Positions 22,561 through 33,322 are shown, counted from the first letter of the stretch. The stretch is DNA of 64,000 nt from Closterium sp. NIES-65 (GCA_948144175.1 CANXME010002579.1:1114001-1178000), one strand, 5' to 3'. Numbers and translations: made by a program. The notes: generated by a model not told the origin, from the letters alone.

Positions 22561-23689
22561 TGGAAGGAATATCTTCACCACACGTGCCCCTGTCTGTCGC
22601 TCCCCCACAGCACGCGCTTCTGTCAGTCTCCCCTCTGGCACCGCCGCTACAGCACCCGCCACTCACGGCGCGACACGTGTCAGCACCGCCACTCTTCCCC
22701 CTTTCCTCCGGTTCCACCTCCCTCTCGCGCACCTGCGCCACCACATACCGCACTTCTTCCCCCTCCCCCTCCCCCTCCCCCTCTGCCTCCGCCGCTTCCG
22801 CTCCACCGCTTTCCCCAAGAGCGAGCGCAAAGTCGTCCGCGGCGTGCGCGAACTCGAGCGCGAACAGCACCAGCACCACGCGGGGGGGCGCGCGCGGGGG
22901 GGAATCTCCGCTAGAATCGGCGTCGGTACTTGCGGGGGTGTTGCTATTGGTGGTGGTGGTGCTGCTGCTGCTGCTTTTGCGGCTGCTGCTGCCGCTGCTG
23001 CTCTTGAAGTGTGCTTTTATTGCCGCAGCACACGCCGCCACGTCGATGGGATGACGTGGCAGTACGTACCGCACGGGGAACCTCGCCGGGCGGCGCGACA
23101 TGCACGCGTGGCCGTAGTGGACGATACAGTCAGCGCTGACGTGGCACGGTGACACCTCATCCACGCAGCAGCTGCTGCACGTGGCGGTTGCCGCGTCAAC
23201 CAAAACGTAGAAATGCGGCACGTCTCGACGCGGATGATCCGCCGCATGTCCCGCCGACTGGCTCGCCGCAAGTTGCGGCGGCGGCGGATGCGCTTCCAGT
23301 CCAGCTATACCTGCCTCCTCCGACTGCTTCCTTCCTTGACCCTCCGTAAAACCCGGAAACCCAGACCCATGCTCTTTTCTCTCATGTTGATTGCTCTCGG
23401 GCAGATCGCTCGTTCTCTGGGATGCAATCTCTTGACGTGAATCGACGACATTAGCCTCGGGGGTGGTGCCAGGTGGAGCCTCAGGTAGCGGCTCGGTCTC
23501 ACTGTCCCCGATATAAGCACCATGATGCTGGCTGCTAAGGAGCGCGGCGCATTCAGCTCTTAACGCGTCGTGGACGGAGACGGCGTGCGGGAGGAGCGAG
23601 TCGGGGAACTGAAGGCACACGCGCGAGAAGCCATGTGTCACGATGTAACTCGCTGTCTGCTGGATCTCGAACGCCTCCCTCACCTCCAT
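20960..23689 (-). CDS. DPH2: 2-(3-amino-3-carboxypropyl)histidine synthase subunit 2 (diphthamide synthesis)
   Basis: DPH2 pairs with DPH1 in the first step of diphthamide formation on elongation factor 2, in the cytosol. The first ATG is at 23689 (MEVREAFEIQQ), giving 909 residues in one exon; the stop is TAG. Recognisable family blocks are VCLQFPDSLL near the start, SCCVDEV (Cys174/Cys175), VHYGHAC (Cys196), KLANFPECDVLVLVACAEG (Cys652) and APVVTPFEALMALEEGREW, so the iron-sulphur cysteines appear present. It is nearly twice the usual length (about 500) because of low-complexity inserts: an Asp/Ser/Thr-rich region after residue 55, a poly-Ala run, a 12-bp repeat encoding AAQC and Gly/Glu-rich loops. 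Two broken copies of its 3' end lie at 38.25 and 43.25 kb. Confidence 0.92.
22364..22460 (-). repeat. 12-bp coding repeat (AAQC) inside DPH2
   Basis: The plus-strand unit GGGCGGCACACT repeats about eight times and encodes AAQC in the DPH2 frame. Just upstream in the gene, a GCT run (22499-22558) encodes about 20 alanines. Both are in-frame expansions in an insert not found in typical DPH2. Confidence 0.85.
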
Positions 23690-23775
23690 TGTGGACAACC
23701 GCCGAATTTTGAAGAAGAGGGGTCTTATCGATTAATTTTAAAGGGACTTAAATTTACCGGGTCTTATACAAGCAC

Positions 23776-23848
23776 GGGGGTGTAGCTCACATGGTAGAGC
23801 GATCGCTTCGCATGCGATAGGTGAGGGGATCGACACCCCTCACCTCCA
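23776..23848 (+). tRNA. tRNA-Ala (anticodon CGC)
   Basis: The 7-bp acceptor stem pairs GGGGGTG with CACCTCC (one G-T pair), followed by discriminator A. The anticodon stem ATCGC/GCGAT encloses TTCGCAT, giving CGC, which reads the GCG alanine codon. The T stem is AGGGG/CCCCT. The T loop reads ATCGACA rather than the usual TTCGANN, a mild departure. No intron and no encoded CCA, as expected of a nuclear gene. It lies 87 bases upstream of DPH2, divergently oriented. Confidence 0.93.
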
Positions 23849-23983
23849 CAACCTCGCGTTTCGTAGCTCGCCTGGCTACCCGGCGATAGGCCAAGCAGCA
23901 ATTGATGTTTTTTGACAGAAGCTCTCGCATCCCAGTAAGCTCCGCTGTGCTCTTCCTTTGAGCCGACTCAAGAGGCCAGTATT

Positions 23984-24651
23984 GGCCCTGTTCGATAGGC
24001 TAACGCTAACGCTCGCAGAATCATCGCGGCTGTTTCGACGTAGGGTTTTTTTTCTGCGGTCAGCCCGTAATTTAGTGTCAAGGGGCTTTAACGCTCTGGA
24101 CTCTGGAGTGTTAGTGTTAGCCTTTCGAACGCTACTTTAGCCCTTCAAGATCATCCCCCCCCGAAAGCACCAAGACCCTTCTCGCACGCACAGAAGCAGC
24201 CTAGCTCCAGCCCAGCCCTCGCACCCCCAAAATGGAGGTTGGCCAAGGGATAGGCTAGGGTTCCATACGAGAGGGGATACCCACCCCATACCCCACGAAA
24301 GTTTTCCTAGCAGGGCCCATGCTCCAACCAACCTCACCCATCTCTGCCCTGGAAAAGTCAAATGCCTTAGCAACTCTTGACGCGTGAGAGATGTGCAGGT
24401 TTTTTTTTCTCCCCTGATTTACCCAGGTTCGCGTGGGGAGCGGTGTAAAAGTTTGGAGCCTGCCCAACTTGACGCTGGTGGAAGGAGGGGTTGCAACATC
24501 GCCGAGACGACCCCCTCCTTCCGATCTCGGGATGGGCAGCTTCGGATCTCGGGGGGAGGGGGCTAGCCCTTGAAAAAATTCTCGGAAGCCTCCTCCAAAC
24601 GCTAGCCTAACACTAGCGCTGCAATGAGGTGGCTGCCTATCGAACAGGGCC
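23984..24651. mobile_element. MITE-like element with 17-bp inverted ends
   Basis: GGCCCTGTTCGATAGGC at 23984-24000 is mirrored perfectly at 24635-24651. The 668-bp interior has no coding capacity. ATT flanks both ends (23981-23983 and 24652-24654) and may be a 3-bp duplication, although it is not the TWA typical of Tourist elements. The ends look like the GGCC-TGTTCG class common in plant Tourist/hAT-like MITEs. It separates the tRNA/DPH2 side from the PPR gene promoter. Confidence 0.7.
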
Positions 24652-24836
24652 ATTATTCAACCTCAGCGCGCGGTTTGTGAAACCTCATTTGACCGTCACG
24701 ACTTTAGGCCATTCTCGACTCTCTAGTTCTCTTAGTCCCTCTCCCAACCTCACTACTTTTCCTGTTTTTGAGTCGACTCAGAAACAGCCTCACTACTTTT
24801 CCTGGACTCCACTCCTCCCGCGCGTCTCTTCCGCCA

Positions 24837-27800
24837 ATGCTCCGCCTAACCGCTTCTAGAGCGGTTGTTCGACTCCAAGCCACGTCGCGCGCTCTAGCCT
24901 CCGCTACAGTCACTTCGCGCGCTTACGTCACACCCTCTACAGTCACGTCGCCCGCTTTTGTCACCCCCGCTACAGTCACGTCGTTGTCCTCGGGGCTACG
25001 GTTCTGCAGCCCGCTCGTTCCGCGAGTCGGGCGATTCGCGGCGCCCCGCCAACGAGAATCCGCTACCGCGCCGCCGCGACAGCCGCTGGTACTACGCGTT
25101 GAGTTCTGCTGATCGAGTCGCCTCCTGCTGATCGATTCGCTTCCTTCTGCTCACAAATCTTCGAAAGTCGACCTGACTAGAATTCTATGGTGGATGCGCC
25201 CTTACCCCCACTCCTCCCCCCTTTCCCCATCCCAATCCTCGCCGCCCAACCCATGGCAACAGAGTTTTCTGCTCATGGCGGAAAGGAGCCACGCGGACAT
25301 TTAGGGAAAAGCAACTCTTTTCCCCACCCCCCTCCCCTTTCCCCCTCTCCCCAATCCTCTCCCCCCTTCCCAATCCTCTCCCCCCTTCCCAATCCTCGCC
25401 GCCCAACCCATGGCAACAGAGTTTTCTGCTCATGGCGGAAAGGAGCCACGCGGACATTAAGGGAAAAGCAACTCTTTTCCCCACCCCCCTCCCCTTTCCC
25501 CCTCTCCCCCATTCTCTCCCCTTCCCCCATGGCATTGTGCGTTGTTCTCATGGCGCAAGAAGGACACGAGGAACAACCAACTCACTTCCCTCTCCCCGTC
25601 CCAACCCCAACCCCCCCCCCCCCCTCCCTCCTCCCCTCAACCCATGGCAGCGCGTGTTCTGCTCATGGAAAAAGAAGGACACGCGGAACATTGGGGGGCG
25701 CGCCAATGCCCTCATTGCTGCTGTGAGTGAGTGTGTGTGCATGGGCACACGTGCCCTCCCTCTCCCCTTCACTTCATCACTCCCTCGCTCTCTTGCCCTC
25801 TCTCTCACTCGTTCGTTTGGTCACTTGATCAGCCACGTAGCCTCTCGCTTCCACCCACTCATTCACTCACTCATTCACCCTCACTCGCCCATCTTTTCAC
25901 TTCCAACTCCCTTCCGTACTCGTTATACTCACATCCATCTCCCTTCCATACTCTTTATTGTCACATCCGACTTACTTCCTTTCTTGCCATCATCATGGTC
26001 ATCTTCCTTCCATACGCGTTATTAACAGATCCGTGACGTGCCAGACAGCAAGGAGGACGTGTACCGGGCTCTGGACGCATGGGCGGCCTTCCAGCTCGAC
26101 TTTCCTCTGCTGGCCGTCAAGCGCGCGTTGAGAATAATGCAGCAGGAGGGCCAGTGGAAGCGAATACTGCAGGTGAGGGGTGAGGGTGGCATAGATGCTA
26201 CGGCAACACTAGGTACTAGTGGGGCTCTCGACGCATGGGCGGCCTTCCAGCTCGACTTCCCCTTGCTGGCCGTGAAACGGGCCCTCAGGATCATGCAGCA
26301 GGAGGGCCAGTAGAAGCGAATACTGCAGGCGAGGAGGGAGAGGGTGGCACAGAGGATACTGTTTAGAGTGTTTATACTCTCTCACCTCCAGTACTCAACA
26401 TGTGCGAGGAAATACGCTCTACATGCATGGGTGCCCTCGGCTTGCGCTGGACGCATGGGCCGCCTTCCAGCTCAACTTCCCCCTGATGGCCGTGAAAGGA
26501 GCGCTGAGAATCATGCAGCAGGGGGGCGAGTGGAAGAGAATACTGCAGGTGAGGCGAAGAGAACAGCACAGATAGGTGCAAGAACAGGGAGACAACAGTC
26601 GTGAGCGAGACCACGGCTGTCTTTGAGGCGCCACGCGCACATGAGATCCGTGCACCTCTCACCCACACCCCACCCATACACCCAAACCCTAAACCCGGGT
26701 GTGCAAGTGGATGCTCGCAAGAGGCCACGAAAGAACATTCGGCACCTATGATCTCATAAAGGAGGCCATGGCTGCCACGGGGCGGCATCCTCACCTGAGA
26801 TTATTCTTCCGTCTCCCCTGCCTGCATCCCTCAACCCCACCCCCAAATCCTAACCCTCTAACCCAGGTGTGCAAGTGGATGCTCGCAAGAGGGCAGCGCC
26901 GAACATTCGGCACGTATGACCTCATGATGGAGGCCATGGCTGCCACGGGGCGGCACACTGAGCTGGGATTCTTCCTCCCTCTCCCATGTCCCTCTCTTCC
27001 ACACGCTTGCTCCCACCAGGTGTGCAAGTGGATGTTGGCTCGTGGGCAGGGCAGAACGTTCGGCACATATGATCTCATGATGGAGGCCATGGCTGCCACG
27101 GGGCGCCATGCTGAGCTGGACGGCACGTGGGAACGAATCATGGGCCGCCACCTGGACACGGTGCCACGCGCCACGTTTGCACGCGTGATGAGCCTGTACA
27201 CACAGCAGGGACGGCCACTGAAAGTGCTCGAGGTACAGTTCTGTGCGGTCGTGGGCATGTAGGTATGTGCACCACAATTGCACATGCGATGAGCCTGTAC
27301 ACGCAGCAGCAGGGACGGCCCCTCAAGGTGCTCGAGGTACGTCTGTGTGTTTCAGTGCGGTTTATAGCGCTTCTGTGCTGTTATGTGCGGTTCTGTCAGG
27401 TGCTGTGCGTTTCTGTGCTGCTATGTACTGTCCTGTGCGGTCCTGCGTGCGGTGCATGCAGGTATGTATGGCAGCATGGGATTGCCAGGAGTTAAGCCTG
27501 AGCATGTACTGGTGATGCAACCATGTGCACAAGACAATCACTGAAACCCATGCTCCCATCTCCCTCTCTCTTTGCTGCATCTATTCATGCTTGCAGGTGT
27601 ATGGCAGTATGATGGGCTGGGAGTGAATCTGGATCAAGGCATGGTGATGCATGTGCACGGAGTGTGCTCTTCCATTGGTGCTCTCATGCTCCTCCTCTGC
27701 TGTTGCGTTTGTGTGTGTGCGTGCATGCTCGCAGGTGTACGGCAGTATGATAGAGCTGGGTGTGAACCTGGATGAAGGGATGGTGATGCAGGTGCACAGG

Positions 27801-27929
27801 GCGCTAATTAACATTGGGGCGGAGCAGAGAGCAGAGGCGCTGCTGCAGGAGCACCAGAGCGTTTTGTCTCCACCAGTTGGGAAGGCTGTTAGGGCTGAGA
27901 AAGCCTCCAGTAGTGCTAGAACACTATGA
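24837..27929 (+). CDS. pentatricopeptide repeat protein, At4g21190/EMB1417-like, five exons proposed
   Basis: Likely an organellar RNA-binding PPR protein. A tentative first exon starts at ATG 24837 (MLRLTASRAVVRLQATSRAL), a Ser/Thr/Arg-rich transit-peptide-like leader; its donor is unclear (perhaps near 25088). Better supported exons are 25651-25722 (VFCSWKKKDTRNIGG), 26029-26172 (VPDSKEDVYRALDAWAAF), 27020-27232 (CKWMLARGQGRTFGTYDLMM) and 27735-27929 (VYGSMIELGVNLDEG, stop TGA 27927). All four join in phase 0 at AG/GT borders, and their order matches the plant family blocks LWKKKD, VY.ALD.W, KWMLSKGQG.T.GTYD and VF.DMEEL as recalled. Extra, mostly broken copies of every one of these exons lie between them. 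Family assignment is from memory of those motifs; the exact gene model needs transcript data. Confidence 0.7.
25250..25585 (+). repeat. three upstream copies of PPR exon 2 with acceptor
   Basis: Segments at about 25250-25320, 25404-25480 and 25526-25585 repeat the CCCATGGCA...TTCTGCTCATGG start of the exon at 25651-25722, with the preceding C-rich acceptor tract. The first two are nearly identical over about 150 bases; the third is more diverged (CATGGCGCAAGAAGGACACG). None keeps the GCT|GTGAGTG donor of the last copy. Confidence 0.8.
26225..26548 (+). repeat. two downstream copies of PPR exon 3
   Basis: Copy b (26225-26328) has an in-frame TAG in place of a Trp codon (GGCCAGTAGAAG) and a GC instead of GT donor. 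Copy c (26446-26548) is open and has the donor CTGCAG|GTGAGG. Both lack the first part of the exon (IRDVPDSKEDVYR). They appear to be partial tandem duplicates of 26029-26172. Confidence 0.85.
26699..26965 (+). repeat. two upstream partial copies of PPR exon 4
   Basis: Copies at 26699-26797 and 26867-26965 repeat GTGTGCAAGTGGATGCTCGC through GCCACGGGGCGGCA. The second follows an AACCCAG acceptor. Both stop where the full exon (27020-27232) continues into GACGGCACGTGGG, so they are 5' half-exons without donors. Confidence 0.88.
27279..27336 (+). repeat. copy of PPR exon 4 3' end with donor
   Basis: TTGCACATGCGATGAGCCTG through GTGCTCGAG|GTACGT repeats the end of exon 4 (27175-27232) with its donor. 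One extra CAG is inserted. Confidence 0.85.
27597..27662 (+). repeat. broken copy of PPR exon 5
   Basis: Follows TTCATGCTTGCAG and starts GTGTATGGCAGTATGATGGG, like the real exon at 27735. A frame change brings an early TGA (TGGGAGTGA), and the copy ends before the rest of the exon. Confidence 0.85.
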
Positions 27930-27990
27930 GGAAACCTCGTTGGTTTCATTGTTAACTTCAGGAATATGTTTTGCTTTTATTGTAGACACA

Positions 27991-28317
27991 TGTAAGGAAT
28001 TTTCTCGGCATTCCTTACGGAGCCGACTACATCGCGTACAGCAACAGCCGATTGTTCGCCCGTTACTGCTAACGGGACTTCGCCGACTTCGCGCGCACTG
28101 TTTTGCCAAACCTCGCACTGCTGGCATGGCCGTGTCGGCCTACGCTTCGGGACTAGCCCGAGCCTCGCTCCAGCGTAGCACTAGCAAGCTCGCACGCACC
28201 GCGTTACCGTTTTGCATGTTTCGCGTATAAATGTTCGCTCATGCCTTCGCTCACATTTTGTACTCGTTTGACTCTCTAGTGCAATTCTCGCTACCTCGAT
28301 TCATTGCACCCGTAACA
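27991..28317 (+). repeat. gypsy 5' LTR
   Basis: Starts TGTAAGGAATTTTCTCGG, ends TTGCACCCGTAACA. A TATAAA at about 28227 (GCGTATAAATGTTCG) is a plausible promoter TATA box. Confidence 0.95.
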
Positions 28318-28319
28318 CT

Positions 28320-28331
28320 TGGTATCCGAGC
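28320..28331 (+). promoter_or_regulatory. gypsy primer binding site (tRNA-iMet variant)
   Basis: TGGTATCCGAGC begins two bases after the 5' LTR. It differs at one position from the usual TGGTATCAGAGC. Confidence 0.8.
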
Positions 28332-28499
28332 CCCTTTCTTTCGGACCGCGCATCTCCGCACACCAGGAAATCAACTTTTGATTTTTCACTCGAAGGGACC
28401 TACGCACCTTAGCCCCTAGGAGCCGCTGCCCTCGCGTTCTCTCGTAAACGCGTGCAGCCACGACTGCGCCTAGACTAAGACGAGCCGACGCCCTTCGTC

Positions 28500-29666
28500 A
28501 TGGCTGAAATTATCGACGTCACCACCCTCACGCAGGAGCGTTTGAACGATCTGCTGCGACAGCTGCACGAAAGCTCCGAGGAAATCGCGGCATTGACGGC
28601 AGAACGCTCATCACTGCAAAATGACCTCACGAGGGCACAACAAGCACAATCTCAAGCACCTGGCACTCCGATTCAACCTGCACCCTCAACATCACAACAC
28701 GGGAGTGTGGGGCAGCCCGCGAGCGCGGCCAGTGATGGCGTCGTCCGCCCCGACGGAGACGACGACCACGGCACGACACACCCCAGAGCGACGCATGCGG
28801 CCCCAAGTCAGCCTCGCGTCACGATTTCGGCACCAACCCACGATTCGGGACTGCCGTCACCGATGCCGCTGAAGCCGCAGCGTCCGCCATGCTTTGACTC
28901 GAGTCAACGGGGTGGTCCTACCGTTCAGGCGTGGTTGTTCACAATGAACGTCTTCTTCGACGCCAACTACGTCTCGGAGGACTCGGCGAAGATTCGATAC
29001 GCCGTGTCGTTGCTGCGAGGACCCGCCATGGACTGGTGGCGCGTCATCGTCACGAAGCCGACAGACTACGCGACACTACCGACACGGGAAGGACAAACCG
29101 GACCCTGGGCGCCGTCGTATTTCGTGGAGGTGCCCCAGTATCGCACGTGGGACGCGTGGTGCGCAGGTCTACGCGCTCGATTTGAGCCAATTGCGGCTTC
29201 GATCTCGGCGCGACAGAAGCTCCGCACTTGGCGCCAACTCGGTTCCGTCCAGGATTACACGAGCGGATTTCTGGCGCTATGCGAACAGGTGGGCTACATG
29301 CATGAGAGCGAGCGCATCGACCGCTACATCGGCGGCCTGAAGCAGGACATCGCTCAGGAAATCCAACTTCGCGGCGTCACCGAATTTCAGGAAATTCTCG
29401 GTATGGCGGAGAAGCTCGACTTCTTTCGCCGACCGAGACCGAGGTCCTACAGAAACAACAACTGGGGACATCGGCCTCGTGGGACGAACGAGAGCGCCAC
29501 GATACGCGCCGTCGCCGCAAATGCCGCTGCCGCACCGTTCAAAGGGCGCTGCTTTGCGTGCAATCGGCCGGGACATCGCAAGAGCGAATGCCCGGAAAAC
29601 GCTAAGGGAAAGGGGGAAGCTGAGCAGCAGACACAGACCAAGCAGCAGGGAAACGCTGGAAGTTAG
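28500..29666 (+). CDS. gypsy Gag
   Basis: 388 residues from ATG 28500. A coiled, Glu-rich N-terminus (ERLNDLLRQLHESSEEIAAL) is followed by a Pro/Ser-rich linker and a capsid-like region with FTMNVFFDAN, MDWWRV and YTSGFLALCEQVGY (retrotrans_gag type). A zinc knuckle CFACNRPGHRKSEC lies near the C-terminus (about 29550-29592). The frame is intact. The following protease region is in a different frame, as is common for gypsy elements that shift frame between gag and pol. Confidence 0.9.
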   Translation: MAEIIDVTTLTQERLNDLLRQLHESSEEIAALTAERSSLQNDLTRAQQAQSQAPGTPIQPAPSTSQHGSVGQPASAASDGVVRPDGDDDHGTTHPRATHAAPSQPRVTISAPTHDSGLPSPMPLKPQRPPCFDSSQRGGPTVQAWLFTMNVFFDANYVSEDSAKIRYAVSLLRGPAMDWWRVIVTKPTDYATLPTREGQTGPWAPSYFVEVPQYRTWDAWCAGLRARFEPIAASISARQKLRTWRQLGSVQDYTSGFLALCEQVGYMHESERIDRYIGGLKQDIAQEIQLRGVTEFQEILGMAEKLDFFRRPRPRSYRNNNWGHRPRGTNESATIRAVAANAAAAPFKGRCFACNRPGHRKSECPENAKGKGEAEQQTQTKQQGNAGS

Positions 29667-32600
29667 TAGCAGACGGGCCCTCTACTGACAGGTCACGCCG
29701 CTCGCCCGACCCAACCGACCCTCACCGAGTGATTGTGCCGGTTCACGCAATCGACCACACCCGGCCGAATAAGGAGGGTACCACGGTAGACAGCCCTATA
29801 CTGCTGAGTGGGAAAATTGGGACGGACTTAGTTAAAATCTTCGTAGACGGGGGAGCCAGCCACAGCCTCATTAACACTACTACAGCACGAAAACTGCGAC
29901 TGCCACTGGACAGATGCTTACCTGAGATCGACGCACGACTGGTAGACGGCACGCCACTGGCAATACGGGAACGCGTAGACCGAGTTCGAATTCGATGCGA
30001 GGGAAACTTCACGTTTAGCCAGGAAATGCTCGCGACGACCCTCGACGGAACCAACATTTTACTCGGGCGTGATTGGCTGCGACGACACAATCCGCGAATT
30101 GACTGGACGACGGGCGATTGCACCGTGCGAGTGAACGGTAACAGCATCGCCTTACCTCGCTGAGGCTCGCCTGAGCCTTCGTCGGTGCGTGTCAATGCGA
30201 TCACGATGAAACGCGCTGTAGCGGCCGGAGCTGACGTGTACGCGGTTGACATTCGGGAAGCCGAGGCAGCAGACAAGGGAGGGGATTTACAGAAACTGCT
30301 GACCGACGTACCGAGTGATCTGGCAGCACTGTTAACACGGTACAGTGACATTTTCCCGGATGACTTACCGACGGGACTGCCACCTCAGCGACCGCACGAT
30401 CACAGGATAGAACTGGAACCGGGGGCACAGCCAACAGTACAGCGACAATTCCGACTGACCCAACCCGAACTAGACGAACTGAGGAAGCAGCTCGATTACC
30501 TGCTCGAGAAGGAATTCATTCGCCCTAGTTCGTCGCCCTTCGCCGCACCGATACTGTTCACACCGAAAAAAGACAGGGGATTTCGCATGTGCATAGATTA
30601 CAGAGCACTGAACAGGGTTACCATCAAATCCCGTTACCCCATCCCACGAGCCGACGAACTGATCGACCAACTGCGCACCGCCCGGGTTTTCTCAAAGATT
30701 GACCTCCGGGGAGGCTACCACCAAATCCGCGTCAACCCACCCGACTGCCCTAAAACCGCATTCGGAACACGCTACGGATCCTTCGAATACACTGTCATGC
30801 CATTCGGACTAACCAACGCCCCCGCCACATTCCAAATGACCATGAACGAAGCATTCCGCCCGCTTTTAGATAAGTGCGTCATCGTTTACCTGGACGACAT
30901 ACTGATTTACAGCCCTGACAGAGCACAGCACTTACAGGACATCGAAGCAGTTTTTAAAATCCTGAGTGAGAACCGCCTACTGACCAAAGCATCTAAGTGT
31001 GAGTTTTTACAGGACCGCCTGGAGTTTTTGGGACATGTTATTTCAGCTGCGGGAGTGGAAATAGACCCGAAGAAAATTGCGACGATTCAGGCTTGGCACG
31101 CGCCGACCAACTTGACCGAGTTGCAGAGTTTCCTGGGGTTCGTCAACTACGTGCGCCGGTTCGTCCCCGACATGGCGAAGCTGACTGCCCTGTCAGAATA
31201 TTATCTTATTGTTCTAGCCTGTAGTGGGGTGCTCTATAGCGAGTACAACCCTTCTAGGGTTTGCTATTTGTATCCCCATTTCTGCTAGTTCAATCCTCTT
31301 TCTTTCTTCTAATTTTGTCATGCCCCGTTGACTGACCTGCTGATGAAGGGGGTTGAGTACACGTGGGGGGAGAAAGAGCAAGCTGCCTTCTCGGCCCTCA
31401 AAAATATTTTGTGCTCCCCGTTCGTACTTCACATCGCAGATCCCCACCGTCCATTCGAGCTCGTCACCGACGCAAGTGACATCGCTGTGGGAGCAGTACT
31501 GTTGCAGGACTTCGGGAACGGCCTCCAGCCAATCGCGTACGAGTCCCGCAAGCTACACCCGCCCGAACGCAACTACCCGATACACGACCGCGAAATGCTG
31601 GCGATCGTGCACGCGTTCAAAGTTTGGCGGTGTTACCTGACTGGCGCCGACGTGACAGTACGGACAGACCACCGCTCACTACAGTACCTTCGCGCCCAAC
31701 CGAATCTCAACCCACGACAGATTCGCTGGTTGGACTATCTTGAGTCCAATTTTCACTACACCGTTACGTACAAAAAAGGCGCATCCAACATCGCCGACGC
31801 TCTCACCCGCCCCACCGCCCAACTCCACGCCATCCTACTCGCCCAGACCAACCCGCTTTTAACTGGCCTATTCACCCACGGATATCGCACCGACCCATTC
31901 TTCACGACCGGAAATTCACAGCAACTGGCAGAAGCAAAAGGAGTTTATTACGTAAGAACAGGCACCAACCGCATTTGGGTACCCGCGTACTCACTACTGA
32001 GGGAGCTGCTACTGCAGGAGGCACACGACGGGATTACCTCGGGACATTTCGGGGTAGAAAAAACACGACAGCAACTGCAGCGGTATTATTAGTGGCCGGA
32101 GCTGTTGACCGACGTACAGCAGCACGTGGGCTCGTGCCCTACGTGTTAGGTGATGAAGAGTTCAAGGAAGCGGAAGGCGGGTCAATTGCAACCGATCCCA
32201 CCGCCCGAACGCGCCTGGCAGCAAGTAACCATGGACTTCGTCACAGGGTTACCTTCGAACCCTGGGGGTAACGACGCGGTGATGGTCGTCGTGGATAGGC
32301 TGACGAAGATGGCACACTTCGCTGCGTGCAAAAAGTCGATCTCGGCCGAGGAGACCGCTCGCCTGTTCATCGCAGCCGTTGTTCGCCTGCACGGGATACC
32401 AGCAGCAATTATCAGCGACAGGGACACGAAGTTTACCAGCAACTTCTGGAAGAACCTTTGGGAGCAGTTCGGAACCAGGCTACAGTTCAGCTCGTCGTAC
32501 CACCCCGAGACCGACGGCCAAACGGAGCGAACGAATCAGACGATGGAACAGTTGATTCGTGCCACGTGCGACGACCCCACGACCTGGGAGCAGCAGCTGC

Positions 32601-33292
32601 CGCTGATCGAGTTCGCGTATAACAACGCCACATCAGCCACGACGCAACAGTCCCCGTTCTACCTGAACTATGGGCAGAACCCCACAGTGCCCATGACGCC
32701 GAGTCCGGACAACCCAACGCCACGTGCACAACAATTCGCTGAAATCCTGCAAGCTGCCCGTACCAGAGCCGCCGAAGCAATAAAAAAAGCCAACGTCATC
32801 GCTAAGCGCAACGCTGATCGCCACCGCCGCCCTGTCACGTACCAATCTGGAGATTACGTGCTGCTCGACACGCAAAATCTGCGACTGCCCGACGTACCGA
32901 AATTACGACCGCGCTACTGTGGACCATTCCAAATCAGTCACATGATCACACCCGTCACCGCACATCTACTGTTGCCAACCGACTGGTACATCAGCCCTTC
33001 GTTCCACGTCAGCCTACTTCGCCCATACATCCCGACCACAAGTCAACTGCCGCGTCACCGCCCACAATCAATGGCTCGCCCTGCATCGGAGCCGATCATC
33101 GAGCCCGAAAAAATCCAGAGCCATCGGATCCGCCACCCCACGGGAATCAGGAGGATTGAATTCCTCGTTCGCTGGAAGGACCGCACGCCAACTGAAGACA
33201 GCTGGGTGCCCCTGGCCAACATAGAAAAACACCCTGCCGTGCAAGTGTACCTGAGGAGCCGGGGATTCCGCGATATACACGCACTCGCGTAG
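29667..33292 (+). pseudogene. gypsy pol: protease, RT, RNase H, integrase, chromodomain; broken
   Basis: Protease shows FVDGGASHSLI (about 29840), with DGG where D[ST]G is usual. Reverse transcriptase covers about 30430-31180 with YLDDILIYS (about 30888). RNase H resumes after the nested LTR (TDASDIAVGAVLL, about 31470). Integrase has GHFGVEKT, MDFVTGLP (about 32231), DRDTKFTSNFW and HPETDGQTERTN; a chromodomain-like end (FLVRWKDRTPTEDSWVP) lies at about 33160-33225. In-frame stops occur at 30161-30163, 32090-32092 and 32147-32149, the last two inside the integrase HHCC zinc finger. The 130-bp solo LTR splits the RT/RNase H junction. No enzyme can be made from this copy as it stands. Confidence 0.92.
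31191..31320 (+). mobile_element. solo copia LTR (130 bp) nested in gypsy pol
   Basis: Starts TGTCAGAATATTATC and ends AATTTTGTCA, flanked by TGCCC at 31186-31190 and 31321-31325. It shares the GCCTGTAGTGGGGT, CTAGGGTTTG and ATTTGTATC blocks with the copia LTRs at 5064 and 60383. The gypsy frame resumes exactly at the second TGCCC, so this is one clean insertion later reduced to a single LTR (or a very short LTR-only element). Confidence 0.93.
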
Positions 33293-33307
33293 CGGAGGGG
33301 GCTTCTT

Positions 33308-33322
33308 AAGGGGGGGTGGTAG
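33308..33322 (+). promoter_or_regulatory. gypsy polypurine tract
   Basis: AAGGGGGGGTGGTAG directly precedes the 3' LTR, in the position of the plus-strand primer. Confidence 0.8.
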
